Both the position numbers and the translations under genes were made by a program. From NCBI RefSeq assembly GCF_947487915.1, contig NZ_CANKYH010000006.1, forward strand, positions 1 through 64,000: a stretch of DNA of 64,000 nt. Reading direction: 5' to 3'. Position 1 is the stretch's first letter. Each line of letters starts with the position of its first letter. Below, one piece after another: positions 45,915 to 55,755 of the stretch. The DNA is from an uncultured Serinicoccus sp. Lineage in GTDB: Bacteria > Actinomycetota > Actinomycetes > Actinomycetales > Dermatophilaceae. The notes under the pieces are model-generated. The model was not told where the DNA came from. It saw only the letters and a program-made list of their open reading frames with translations, and ran no database searches.

Positions 45915-48900
45915 GTGCACCAGCCATCTGCTCGCCGGAGGACGCGCCTGCTGGCGCTCGCCGGCGCAGGGGCCGTCGTCGCACCGCTGGCCCTGGTAGC
46001 CCCCGCAGCATGGGCGAACCCGGAGATCACGGTCAACGAGGACGGCACCTACATCGTCATGCTCGCGGACAGCTCGCTGGCCGCCTACGAGGGCGGCGTC
46101 AGCGGCATCCCCGCGACCAAGCCCGCCGAGGGGGAGAAGCTCAGCACCACGAGCGCCGCCGCGGACGAGTACACCGCATACCTCGACCGGCAGCAGAACG
46201 CCGTGCTCGACTCCGTCGGCCTGGACCGGGCGGACGCCGTCTACACCTACTCGACGTCGTTCAACGGCTTCACCGCCGAGCTGACCGGCTCCCAGGTGTC
46301 CGCCCTGCGCAAGGACCCCAACGTCGCCGCGGTGTGGGAGGACGAGATCCGGACCTCCGACACCGTCACCACCCCGGACTACCTGGGCCTGACCGGCGAG
46401 GACGGCGTCTGGAACACCCAGTTCGGTGGTGACGCCGACGCGGGTGCGGGCATGGTCGTCGGCATCATCGACACCGGCTTCTGGCCGGAGAACCCCAGCT
46501 TCGCCGCGCTGCCGGGTGACCCCGCCGCGCCCGAGGGCTGGCAGGGCGAGTGCGTCGAGGGTGACGCGGCCGACGACGCCGACAACGTGACCTGCAACAG
46601 CAAGGTCATCGGCGCCCGCTACTACCCCGAGGGCAACAACACCGCCTTCGACTTCCTGTCGCCGCGCGACACCGACGGGCACGGCAGCCACGTCGGCGGC
46701 ACCTCGGCCGGCAACGTGGACGTCCCCATGGACTTCATGGGCGACGACCTGGGCGTCGGCAGCGGTATGGCGCCGGCCGCCCACCTCTCCTTCTACAAGG
46801 CGCTCTGGGCGACCGAGGACGGCGGCGGCTCCGGCACGACGTCCGGCCTCGTGGCCGCCATCGACGACGCCGTCGCCGACGGTGTCGACGTCATCAACTA
46901 CTCGGTCTCCGGCTCCTCGCAGTTCGTGGTGACCCCCGACGAGCTCGCCTTCTTCGACGCCGCGGAAGCCGGCGTCTTCGTGTCGACCTCCGCGGGCAAC
47001 AGCGGCGACACGGTCGGCGAGAGCTCCGTGGCGCACAACTCGCCGTGGACCATGACGGTCGCCGCCTCCACGCACGACCGCACCAACTCCGCCGAGGTCG
47101 AGCTGGGCGACGGCCCCCCCGTCACCCGGGTGTCCGGCACCAACCGGTACGACACCGCGGCCCAGATCGCGGCGGCGTACCCGGAGGGCGTCGACACCGT
47201 CTACATCGCCACCGGCAACCAGTTCGCGGACGCGCTGTCCGGCGCCGCGGCCGCCTCGCAGGGCCTGGTCCCCGCGGCCGGTCTCGACCAGCCCGCCGTC
47301 GCCCCCGACGGCTCGCCCGCCCCGGTGCTGCTCACCAAGGTCGACGAGATCCCGGGCGCCACGATGGACGCCCTCGAGTCGATCGACCCCGACAACATCG
47401 TCGTGCTCGGCGGTGAGGTCGCCGTCTCCGAGTCCGTCGAGGAGACGCTGGAGTCCTACGGCACGGTGACCCGCGTCTCGGGTGCCGACCGCTACGAGAC
47501 CGCCGCCCTCGTCGCCCAGCAGTACGGCGAGGTGGACCACGTCTACGTCGCCACCGGTCAGGACGAGGCCTTCCCGGACGCGCTGTCCGGCTCCGCGCTC
47601 GCCGGCAGCGAGGGCGTGCCCGTCCTGCTCACCAAGACCGACATGGTCCCGAGCGCCGTGAACGACGCGCTGGCCGCCATGGGCGACCCGGAGATCCACG
47701 TCATCGGTGGCGAGGTCGCGGTGAGCGAGGACGTCTACGAGGACCTGGGCGCCAGCGCCCGCCTCTCCGGCACCGACCGCTACGGCACGTCCGTCGCCAT
47801 CGCCGAGGAGTTCGGCTTCGGTGAGGACAACCCGGCCCCCGTGGTGCACACCGCCACCGGTCGCGACTACCCGGACGCCCTCGCGGGGTCGGCGCTGGCC
47901 GGCTACCAGGGCGTTCCAGTCATGCTGAGCCGCCCCGACGAGGTGCCCGGCGTCGTGCTCGACGGCATGGTGGCCCTGGCCCCCGAGTCCGCCTTCATCC
48001 TCGGCGGTGAGGGCGCCCTCAACGAGGACGTCCAGATGCAGATCGAGGCGCTCTTCGGCGAGGACGAGACCTTTGCCGGCATCAGCGCCGGCGACGGCGT
48101 GGGCCCGGCCCCGCTGGTCAACTCGGTCGACATCCCCGCGGCCGGTGCGACCGCCGACCAGGCGCTGCTGTGCCTGCCCGGTTCGCTGGACGCGGCCGAG
48201 GCCGCCGACCACATCGTCATCTGCACCCGGGGCACCAACGCCCGGACGGAGAAGAGCGAGACGGTCGAGGCCGCCGGCGGTGTCGGCATGATCCTGGCCA
48301 ACAACAACGACGGCGAGTCGCTCAACGGCGACTTCCACGCGGTTCCCTCGATCCACGTCAACGGCACCGCCGGTGACGCGATCAAGGAGTACGAGGCCTC
48401 CGACCCCGACCCGATGGCCACCATCTCGGCCTCCGGCGAAGGCCCGGAGATCACCTACCCGGAGATGGCCGGCTTCAGCTCCTACGGCCCGGCGACCGCC
48501 GGTGGCGGGGACCTGCTCAAGCCCGACATCACCGCCCCGGGCGTCGACGTCATCGCCGCGGTCTCCCCGGCCGGTTCCGGTGGCGCCAACTTCAACAGCC
48601 TCTCCGGCACCTCCATGTCCGCCCCGCACATCGCCGGCCTGGCCGCGCTGATGATGCAGGACAACCCGGACTGGGGCCCGATGGGCGTCAAGTCCGCGAT
48701 GATGACGACGGCCGACCCGACCAACTCCGAGGGTGAGCTCATCACCTACGCCGGCGCGCCGGCGAGCCCGCTCCACTACGGGTCCGGTGAGGTCGAGCCG
48801 GGTGCTGCCTACGACACGCCGCTGGTCTACGACTCGGGCGCCGAGGACTGGCTGGCCTACGCGTGCGCCATCGGGCAGCTCCAGCTGGTCGGCGGCTCGG

Positions 48901-49853
48901 CATACTGTGCCAGCATCGACGAGAGCGACGCGAGCGACCTCAACTACCCGAGCATCGCGATCGGTGACCTGGGCGGCGCGCAGACCGTCACCCGCACCGT
49001 GACCGACGCGACCGGGGCCGGTGGCACGTTCACCGCCGAGGTCGAGGCGCCCCCGGGCGTCGACGTGGTCGTCGAGCCCTCCACGGTCACCGTGGAGCCC
49101 GGTGGCACGGCGACCTTCACGGTCTCCTTCACCACCGCGGGTGCGACCCTGGACGAGTGGACCTTCGGGTCGCTCACCTGGACCGGGCCTGGCGCCGACG
49201 TGACCAGCCCGCTGGCGATCCAGCCGGTGGCGATGGGCGCGCCGGAGGAGATCCGCGGCGACACCACCGAGGGCTCGGCGACCTTCGAGGTCACCCCGGG
49301 CTTCTCCGGTGAGCTCACCTCGGTGCCGCACGGCCTCGTGGCCTCGGACGTCACCGACGTCGCGGTCACCTCGGACGGCCCCAGCGGTGGCGCGGGTATC
49401 GCGGACGAGGTCGTGCCGGTCACGGTGCCCGAGGGCACCACGGCCATCCGGGTCGAGGTCGTGGAGTCGGAGTGGGCCCCCGCAGGGCTCGACCTCGACC
49501 TCTACCTCGCGACCGCCGACGGCACCGTCATCGGCCAGTCCGCCGCCGGCGGCTCGGACGAGTCGGTCACCGTGGTGGCGCCCGCCCCGGGCGACTACCT
49601 CGTCGCGATCGACTACTGGGACGGCGCCGCGGGTGACACCGCCAACGGTCCGCTGCACGTCTTCATGCCGTCCGCGGACGAGGGCAACATGTCGGTCACG
49701 CCGTCCCCGACCACGGTGGTCGCCGGCACGCCGCTGGACCTGACCGCCGCCTGGACCGGGCTGGAGGCCGCCACCCGCTACATGGGTGCGATCGGCTACA
49801 GCAACGGCACCGAGGAGGTCGCCTACACCCTGGTCTCGGTCAACACGCCGTGA
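45915..49853 (+). CDS. Secreted S8 subtilisin-like serine protease with nested cell-wall-binding repeats
   Basis: 1312 residues. A signal peptide (RRRTRLLALAGAGAVVAPLALVAPAAWA) precedes an I9-like inhibitor propeptide (about residues 35-140, TYIVMLADSSL). The S8 catalytic triad is D186 (GIIDTG), H256 (GHGSHVGGTSAG) and S900 (GTSMSAPH), with the oxyanion Asn at 362. Between N362 and S900, where related proteases carry only a PA domain, there are three cell-wall-binding-2 (CWB2) repeats at about residues 403-715 (each with VTRVSGTNRYDTA-like and GGEVAVSE-like motifs), then a PA domain at about 735-840. The C-terminus has Fn3-like and bacterial pre-peptidase-like beta domains. GTG start with AAAGGA upstream. 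It probably stays on the wall while digesting protein. Confidence 0.92.
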   Translation: MHQPSARRRTRLLALAGAGAVVAPLALVAPAAWANPEITVNEDGTYIVMLADSSLAAYEGGVSGIPATKPAEGEKLSTTSAAADEYTAYLDRQQNAVLDSVGLDRADAVYTYSTSFNGFTAELTGSQVSALRKDPNVAAVWEDEIRTSDTVTTPDYLGLTGEDGVWNTQFGGDADAGAGMVVGIIDTGFWPENPSFAALPGDPAAPEGWQGECVEGDAADDADNVTCNSKVIGARYYPEGNNTAFDFLSPRDTDGHGSHVGGTSAGNVDVPMDFMGDDLGVGSGMAPAAHLSFYKALWATEDGGGSGTTSGLVAAIDDAVADGVDVINYSVSGSSQFVVTPDELAFFDAAEAGVFVSTSAGNSGDTVGESSVAHNSPWTMTVAASTHDRTNSAEVELGDGPPVTRVSGTNRYDTAAQIAAAYPEGVDTVYIATGNQFADALSGAAAASQGLVPAAGLDQPAVAPDGSPAPVLLTKVDEIPGATMDALESIDPDNIVVLGGEVAVSESVEETLESYGTVTRVSGADRYETAALVAQQYGEVDHVYVATGQDEAFPDALSGSALAGSEGVPVLLTKTDMVPSAVNDALAAMGDPEIHVIGGEVAVSEDVYEDLGASARLSGTDRYGTSVAIAEEFGFGEDNPAPVVHTATGRDYPDALAGSALAGYQGVPVMLSRPDEVPGVVLDGMVALAPESAFILGGEGALNEDVQMQIEALFGEDETFAGISAGDGVGPAPLVNSVDIPAAGATADQALLCLPGSLDAAEAADHIVICTRGTNARTEKSETVEAAGGVGMILANNNDGESLNGDFHAVPSIHVNGTAGDAIKEYEASDPDPMATISASGEGPEITYPEMAGFSSYGPATAGGGDLLKPDITAPGVDVIAAVSPAGSGGANFNSLSGTSMSAPHIAGLAALMMQDNPDWGPMGVKSAMMTTADPTNSEGELITYAGAPASPLHYGSGEVEPGAAYDTPLVYDSGAEDWLAYACAIGQLQLVGGSAYCASIDESDASDLNYPSIAIGDLGGAQTVTRTVTDATGAGGTFTAEVEAPPGVDVVVEPSTVTVEPGGTATFTVSFTTAGATLDEWTFGSLTWTGPGADVTSPLAIQPVAMGAPEEIRGDTTEGSATFEVTPGFSGELTSVPHGLVASDVTDVAVTSDGPSGGAGIADEVVPVTVPEGTTAIRVEVVESEWAPAGLDLDLYLATADGTVIGQSAAGGSDESVTVVAPAPGDYLVAIDYWDGAAGDTANGPLHVFMPSADEGNMSVTPSPTTVVAGTPLDLTAAWTGLEAATRYMGAIGYSNGTEEVAYTLVSVNTP

Positions 49854-49894
49854 CCCCTGGGCGGGCGGGCTGAGGCCCGACCGACCCAGAGCAC

Positions 49895-49928
49895 CGGGCC
49901 CGTCCCCTCTTCGGAGGGGGCGGGCCCG
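49895..49928 (+). terminator. Terminator of the subtilase gene, TTCG tetraloop
   Basis: CGGGCCCGTCCCCTC pairs with GAGGGGGCGGGCCCG (one G-T pair) around a TTCG loop, 42 bases after the stop codon. Confidence 0.85.
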
Positions 49929-50056
49929 ACGCATACCCCTTCACCGGACCCGGCGGCCGGTCATCGACGCGAACGACGTCCTGCGGGATCCCGAGTCCGT
50001 GTGCGCTGGTGGCCGTTCGGGGGCCGCGAACGCGCACGCGACGTCCGGTGCAGGGG

Positions 50057-51883
50057 TCAGGAGGACTGGGCGCGCACCTGCGCGATGGCGTCGGCGGCCC
50101 GCACCAGGCCCAGGTGGCTGAACGCCTGCGGGTAGTTGCCGAGCATGCGGCGCGAGGCGGGGTCGTACTCCTCGGCGAGCAGGTCCAGGGGCTGGCCCGC
50201 GTCGACGCAGGCCTGCATGAGCGCCTCCGCCTCCTCCAGCCGGCCGCTGCGGGCATACTGCTCCACCAGCCAGAAGGTGCAGATGAAGAAGGTCGCCTCC
50301 CCGCCCTCCAGGCCGTCCATGTTGTCCGACTCGTGCATGCGGTAGCGGTGCAGGAAACCGGCGTCGTCGACGAGGTCCTCCTCGAGCCGTCGGACGGTCG
50401 CCAGCATCCGAGGGTCGTCGTAGCCGCAGAAGCCGGTGTGCGGGATCTGCAGCAACGAGGCGTCCACCTCGTCGTTGGCGTAGGTCTGGCGGAAGGCGCC
50501 GTCCGGCCCGACGCCACGCTCCTCGATCTCGGCCCGAACACGGTCGCGCAGCTCGCGCCAGTGGTCCACGTCGCCGGGCAGCCCGCACTCCTCGACCGCG
50601 CGGACCCCCTGGTCGAAGGCCGCCCAGATCATCACCCGGCCGTGGGTGAAGAAGTGCTTGTCCCCCCGCATCTCCCAGATGCCGTGGTCCGGCTCCGAGA
50701 GCCGCTCGGCCTGCGTCTGGAGCATCACCCGCTGGACGCCCCAGCTGTACCGGTCCTCCGCGATGCCACCGTCGCGCAGGTCCGCCAGCGCGAGCATGAC
50801 CTCGCCGATGACGTCGGCCTGGTACTGGTCCGCCGCACCGTTGCCGATGCGGACCGGTCGGGACCCGGCATACCCGCTCAGGTGCGGCAGCTCGCGCTCG
50901 GTGAGGTCGCGCTCGCCGCCGAGGCCGTACATGATGCGCAGCTGGTTGGAGTGGCCGGCGATCGCGCGCAGCAGCCACTCCCGCCAGGCCTCCGCGCCGC
51001 CGTCGAGGCCGTGGCTCAGCATCGCCTGGAGGGTGAGCGCCGAGTCCCGCAGCCAGGTGTAGCGGTAGTCCCAGTTGCGCTCCCCGCCGGGGTCCTCCGG
51101 CAGCGACGTCGTCGCGGCGGCGACGATGCCGCCGGTGTCGGCATGGGTGAGCGCGCGCAGCACGGTGAGCGACCGGGTGATCTGGCGGGCCCACGGCCCC
51201 TCCGCCTGGATGCGCTCGCTCCAGGCCCGCCAGTCGTCGACGGTCTCCTGCAGCAGCGTCTGGGGGTCGATGAGGGTCGGGAGGGGTCGCCAGGACTCCT
51301 GCCCGGTGAGGACCCAGCACAGCTCGTCGCCCTCGCTGAGCCGGTGCCGCCCCCGGTGGGCGTCCTCCTCGGGCACCGGCTCGGGCAGCGGACCGTGCAG
51401 GATCAGCCGGGACGGGCCGCCGACGGCGGTGAGGACCTCCTCGCCGCCGTCCTCCTCGACGCGCGTCCGGTGCACCCACGGGCGCAGGGTCGCGTAGTCG
51501 AAGCGCATGATGAGCTCGTGCTCCACCTCGACGCTGCCCGAGGTGCACCGCACCTGTCGGACGATGTCGGAGCGGCCGTCCCCCGGCGGCATGAAGGTGA
51601 GCACCTCGGCGGTGCCCTCCGGGCCACGCCAGAGGGTGCGGAAGACGAAGGTGCCCTCCACGTAGTCGCGTGCCTCCACCTCGCCCTCGACGACCCGGAC
51701 CAGCCACCGGCCGTCCTGCTCGGTGCCGAGCAGGGAGGCGAAGACGGAGGGCGAGTCGAAGCGCGGCAGGCACAGCCAGTCGACGCTGCCCTCCGGCGAG
51801 ATGAGCGCGGCCGTGCGCATGTCGCCGACGACCGCGTAGTGGCCGATGGGGACGTCCGCGGTCGGGTCGGTGCCAGCAGTCAT
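50057..51883 (-). CDS. GH15 glycosidase (glucoamylase/trehalase-like)
   Basis: 608 residues. An N-terminal beta-sandwich (GHYAVVGDMRTAALISPEGSVDWLCLPRFDSPS) is followed by an (alpha/alpha)6 barrel containing NWDYRYTWLRDS, the first catalytic Glu in DHGIWEMRG, and the second in LLAEEYDP. Actinobacterial members include cytoplasmic trehalases and glucodextranases. No signal peptide, so intracellular trehalose or maltooligosaccharide breakdown is likely. ATG at 51883. Confidence 0.93.
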   Translation of the reverse strand: MTAGTDPTADVPIGHYAVVGDMRTAALISPEGSVDWLCLPRFDSPSVFASLLGTEQDGRWLVRVVEGEVEARDYVEGTFVFRTLWRGPEGTAEVLTFMPPGDGRSDIVRQVRCTSGSVEVEHELIMRFDYATLRPWVHRTRVEEDGGEEVLTAVGGPSRLILHGPLPEPVPEEDAHRGRHRLSEGDELCWVLTGQESWRPLPTLIDPQTLLQETVDDWRAWSERIQAEGPWARQITRSLTVLRALTHADTGGIVAAATTSLPEDPGGERNWDYRYTWLRDSALTLQAMLSHGLDGGAEAWREWLLRAIAGHSNQLRIMYGLGGERDLTERELPHLSGYAGSRPVRIGNGAADQYQADVIGEVMLALADLRDGGIAEDRYSWGVQRVMLQTQAERLSEPDHGIWEMRGDKHFFTHGRVMIWAAFDQGVRAVEECGLPGDVDHWRELRDRVRAEIEERGVGPDGAFRQTYANDEVDASLLQIPHTGFCGYDDPRMLATVRRLEEDLVDDAGFLHRYRMHESDNMDGLEGGEATFFICTFWLVEQYARSGRLEEAEALMQACVDAGQPLDLLAEEYDPASRRMLGNYPQAFSHLGLVRAADAIAQVRAQSS

Positions 51884-52029
51884 ACCCGAAGTCTGTCAGG
51901 TGGGGCACCGGCCGCCCCGGCCGGCGCCGACCGGCACGCACACGGCGGGCACAGGTCCGCGGTGCACCATGGGGGGTAGGGGCGGCCCCGTGACGCCGCC
52001 CGCAGACGACGGACGAGAGGATCACCGGT

Positions 52030-52221
52030 ATGTGGTGGAACGACCTGCTGTGGGGGATGTGGAACGGGCTCACCGCCTGGGTGGTGCTCATCGCCCACGT
52101 CTTCGGGGCCTGGGAGCAGTTCCCCTTCTACGACGTGGACCGCGCGGGCAACTGGTACGACCTGGGCTTCCTGCTCGGCGCGGGCTCGCCCCTGCTCGGC
52201 CTGCTCGGTCGACGCGGCTGA
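52030..52221 (+). CDS. Small Trp-rich membrane protein
   Basis: 63 residues with a hydrophobic N-terminal half (WNDLLWGMWNGLTAWVVLIA) and a conserved-looking ending that includes FYDVDRAGNWYDLGFLLGAG. GAGAGG lies 13-18 bases before the ATG, which sits in the GGTATG context. Similar short proteins recur in actinobacteria; function unknown. Confidence 0.65.
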   Translation: MWWNDLLWGMWNGLTAWVVLIAHVFGAWEQFPFYDVDRAGNWYDLGFLLGAGSPLLGLLGRRG

Positions 52222-52229
52222 CCGGGCCC

Positions 52230-53216
52230 TCAGGCCCGGGTGTCCCTCTCCGCCCGGGGGGACGGGACCGCGGTGGCGGGCGCCCCGGGTACGGGCAGCG
52301 TGCGCCGTGAGGTGATGCTCCGCTCCTCGCCGCTGACGGGGTCGAGGAAGCGGACCTCCCGGGCGAGCAGCTGCAGCGGCGAGCCGAAGTCGGTGGGGTC
52401 GACCTCGCGCACCACCGGGTAGAGGGGGTCGCCCACCACGGGGATCCCCAGGCCGCACAGGTGCACGCGCAGCTGGTGGGTGCGCCCGGTGGTGGGGGTG
52501 AGCCGGTAGCGGCCGTGCCCGTCCCGCTCCTCGACGAGCTCGACGTGGGTGCGCGCGTTGGGCGTCCCGGGCACCACCCGGGCCCTCAGGTCACCGCGCT
52601 CCTTGACGATCCGGTCGACGACCGTGGTGGGCAGCGCCAGGTCCGGGCGGACGGGCGCGATCGCCTCGTAGGTCTTGGCCAGCCCGCCCTCCTGGACCAT
52701 CCGCTGGTAGGGGCCGCGCGCGGCCCGCCGGGTGGTGAGCAGGAGCACCCCGCTCGTCAGCCGGTCCAGACGGTGGGCCGGGGCGAGCTCGGGCAGGTCC
52801 AGGGCGCGACGCAGCCGGACGAGCACCGTCTGCGCCACGTGCCCGCCGCGCGGTGCGGTCGCGAGGAACGGCGGCTTGTCCACGACGAGGAGGCTGGTGT
52901 CCTCGTCGTGCAGCAGGACCTCCACCTCGAACGGCACCGGCACCTCGGCCGGCAGGTCACGGTAGAGGTACACCGCGCTCCCCGGACGGTATGCCGTCGC
53001 TGCCGTCACCGTGCTGCCGTCGCCCAGGACGATCTCACCCTCGGTGAGGCGCCGGTCGATCGCCACGGGGTCGCCGGTCACGTGGACGAGGAAGTCGACG
53101 ACCCGGCCCCAGGGCTGACCCTCGGGGTCGAGCGCCCCGACGGGCATCCGCACCCGCGCCGGCCCCAGGCCGTCCCGCGGCGGGAGGGGCGCCCCGGGCC
53201 GGGGACGACGCGGCAT
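52230..53216 (-). CDS. RluA-family pseudouridine synthase
   Basis: 328 residues. The catalytic Asp is in the HRLDRLTSG motif, with LLVVDKPPFLATAP upstream and TPTTGRTHQLRVHL downstream, all standard for RluA-like enzymes that isomerise uridines in 23S rRNA or tRNA. The N-terminal 70 residues differ from RluA/RluD and lack an S4 domain, as in the RluA-like subgroup common in actinobacteria. It starts in GGGTATGCC. The next upstream gene is ettA, 5 bases away. Confidence 0.93.
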   Translation of the reverse strand: MPRRPRPGAPLPPRDGLGPARVRMPVGALDPEGQPWGRVVDFLVHVTGDPVAIDRRLTEGEIVLGDGSTVTAATAYRPGSAVYLYRDLPAEVPVPFEVEVLLHDEDTSLLVVDKPPFLATAPRGGHVAQTVLVRLRRALDLPELAPAHRLDRLTSGVLLLTTRRAARGPYQRMVQEGGLAKTYEAIAPVRPDLALPTTVVDRIVKERGDLRARVVPGTPNARTHVELVEERDGHGRYRLTPTTGRTHQLRVHLCGLGIPVVGDPLYPVVREVDPTDFGSPLQLLAREVRFLDPVSGEERSITSRRTLPVPGAPATAVPSPRAERDTRA

Positions 53217-53221
53217 ACCCC

Positions 53222-54904
<1,683 letters not shown>

Positions 54905-54920
54905 GCCGCCAGGGTATCGG

Positions 54921-54959
54921 GGCGGGCGGGCCGACTCCGAATCTCCGGCCCGTCCCGCC
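54921..54959 (-). terminator. Hairpin between ssb and ettA
   Basis: GGCGGGCGGGCCG (54921-54933) pairs with CGGCCCGTCCCGCC (54946-54959) with one bulged base, 7 bases after the ssb stop and 17 upstream of the ettA start. Confidence 0.65.
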
Positions 54960-54965
54960 CTCGGC

Positions 54966-55583
54966 TCACGCGCTGCGGGCGAGCACCTCGTCGGCCTGCG
55001 CGTCGTCGGCCACCACCCCGTCGTCGTCGACCTCGATCTCGAGATCCGGCCCGGCACTCGCGCCGACCAGCGCCTCGCCACCGCCGCCCTGGTGGTCGCC
55101 CGCGTGGCCGTCCTCACGACCGGCCCCGGTGCGCTGCTCGGCGGCACCGACCAGCCCGCCGGTGAGCGCGGCGGGCGGCGTCGGGTCGTGCTCGTCGAGG
55201 CGGTCCCCGTCGTAGCCGACCCTCCCCTTGGTGAAGCGGCTCACCCCGCGCGACACGTCGTGCCCGATGGTGTCCACGTCGACCACCGCCGTCGTGCCGG
55301 CCGAGGTCTCCGTCTTCCAGTCACGCAGCGACAGGCGGCCGTGCGCGATGACCGGGTCGCCCTTACGGAAGCTCGCCAGTGCCAGCGCCCCGATGTGCCG
55401 GAAGCACAGCAGGTCGATGAACATCGTGTCCGCGGTGACCCAGGAGTCCTGGGCCGGGTCGAACCGGCGGCGGTTGACCGCGATCGGCACGACCGCGAAG
55501 TCCTTGCCGTTGGCGGTGCTCGTCTTGCGCTCCGGGTCGCGCGTCAGGTTGCCCGACAGCGTGATCGTGGGTTCGTTCATCAT
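54966..55583 (-). CDS. ssb: Single-stranded DNA-binding protein (paralogue)
   Basis: 205 residues. The OB fold is clear: TITLSGNLTRDPERK, then VVPIAVNRR, LLCFRHIGALALASFRKGDPVIAHGRL. The last 85 residues are Gly/Asp-rich but end LARSA, without the DDDIPF-type acidic tip that recruits partners, so this is not the main replication SSB. It may be an SsbB-type protein for competence or special stages. AGGAGGGGG lies just upstream of the ATG at 55583. Confidence 0.88.
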   Translation of the reverse strand: MMNEPTITLSGNLTRDPERKTSTANGKDFAVVPIAVNRRRFDPAQDSWVTADTMFIDLLCFRHIGALALASFRKGDPVIAHGRLSLRDWKTETSAGTTAVVDVDTIGHDVSRGVSRFTKGRVGYDGDRLDEHDPTPPAALTGGLVGAAEQRTGAGREDGHAGDHQGGGGEALVGASAGPDLEIEVDDDGVVADDAQADEVLARSA

Positions 55584-55682
55584 GGTGCGTCCCCCTCCTG
55601 GACGTCTGGGCGTCCACGGTTCGTGGACGTGCCACCAGGATGGACGCCCCGGCCGGGACCGGGCCAGGGCCCCGGGCGGACC

Positions 55683-55727
55683 TGTGGACGACGCAGGTGC
55701 CGCGGCGAGGGTGTGGACGACGCAGGT
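55683..55727. repeat. Two direct copies of TGTGGACGACGCAGGTG
   Basis: The 17-mer occurs at 55683-55699 and 55711-55727, 28 bases apart, in the gap between the downstream GTPase stop and the ssb start. The downstream GTPase gene ends at 55756, so the repeats may be part of the ssb promoter region. Confidence 0.55.
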
Positions 55728-55755
55728 GGCGTGGCGGGGTGAGGACGCCCCGCCC

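Noticed and set aside
45765..49934. 1389-residue minus-strand open frame opposite the subtilase
   Set aside because: Antisense shadow caused by high GC; the plus-strand gene has signal peptide, triad and domains.
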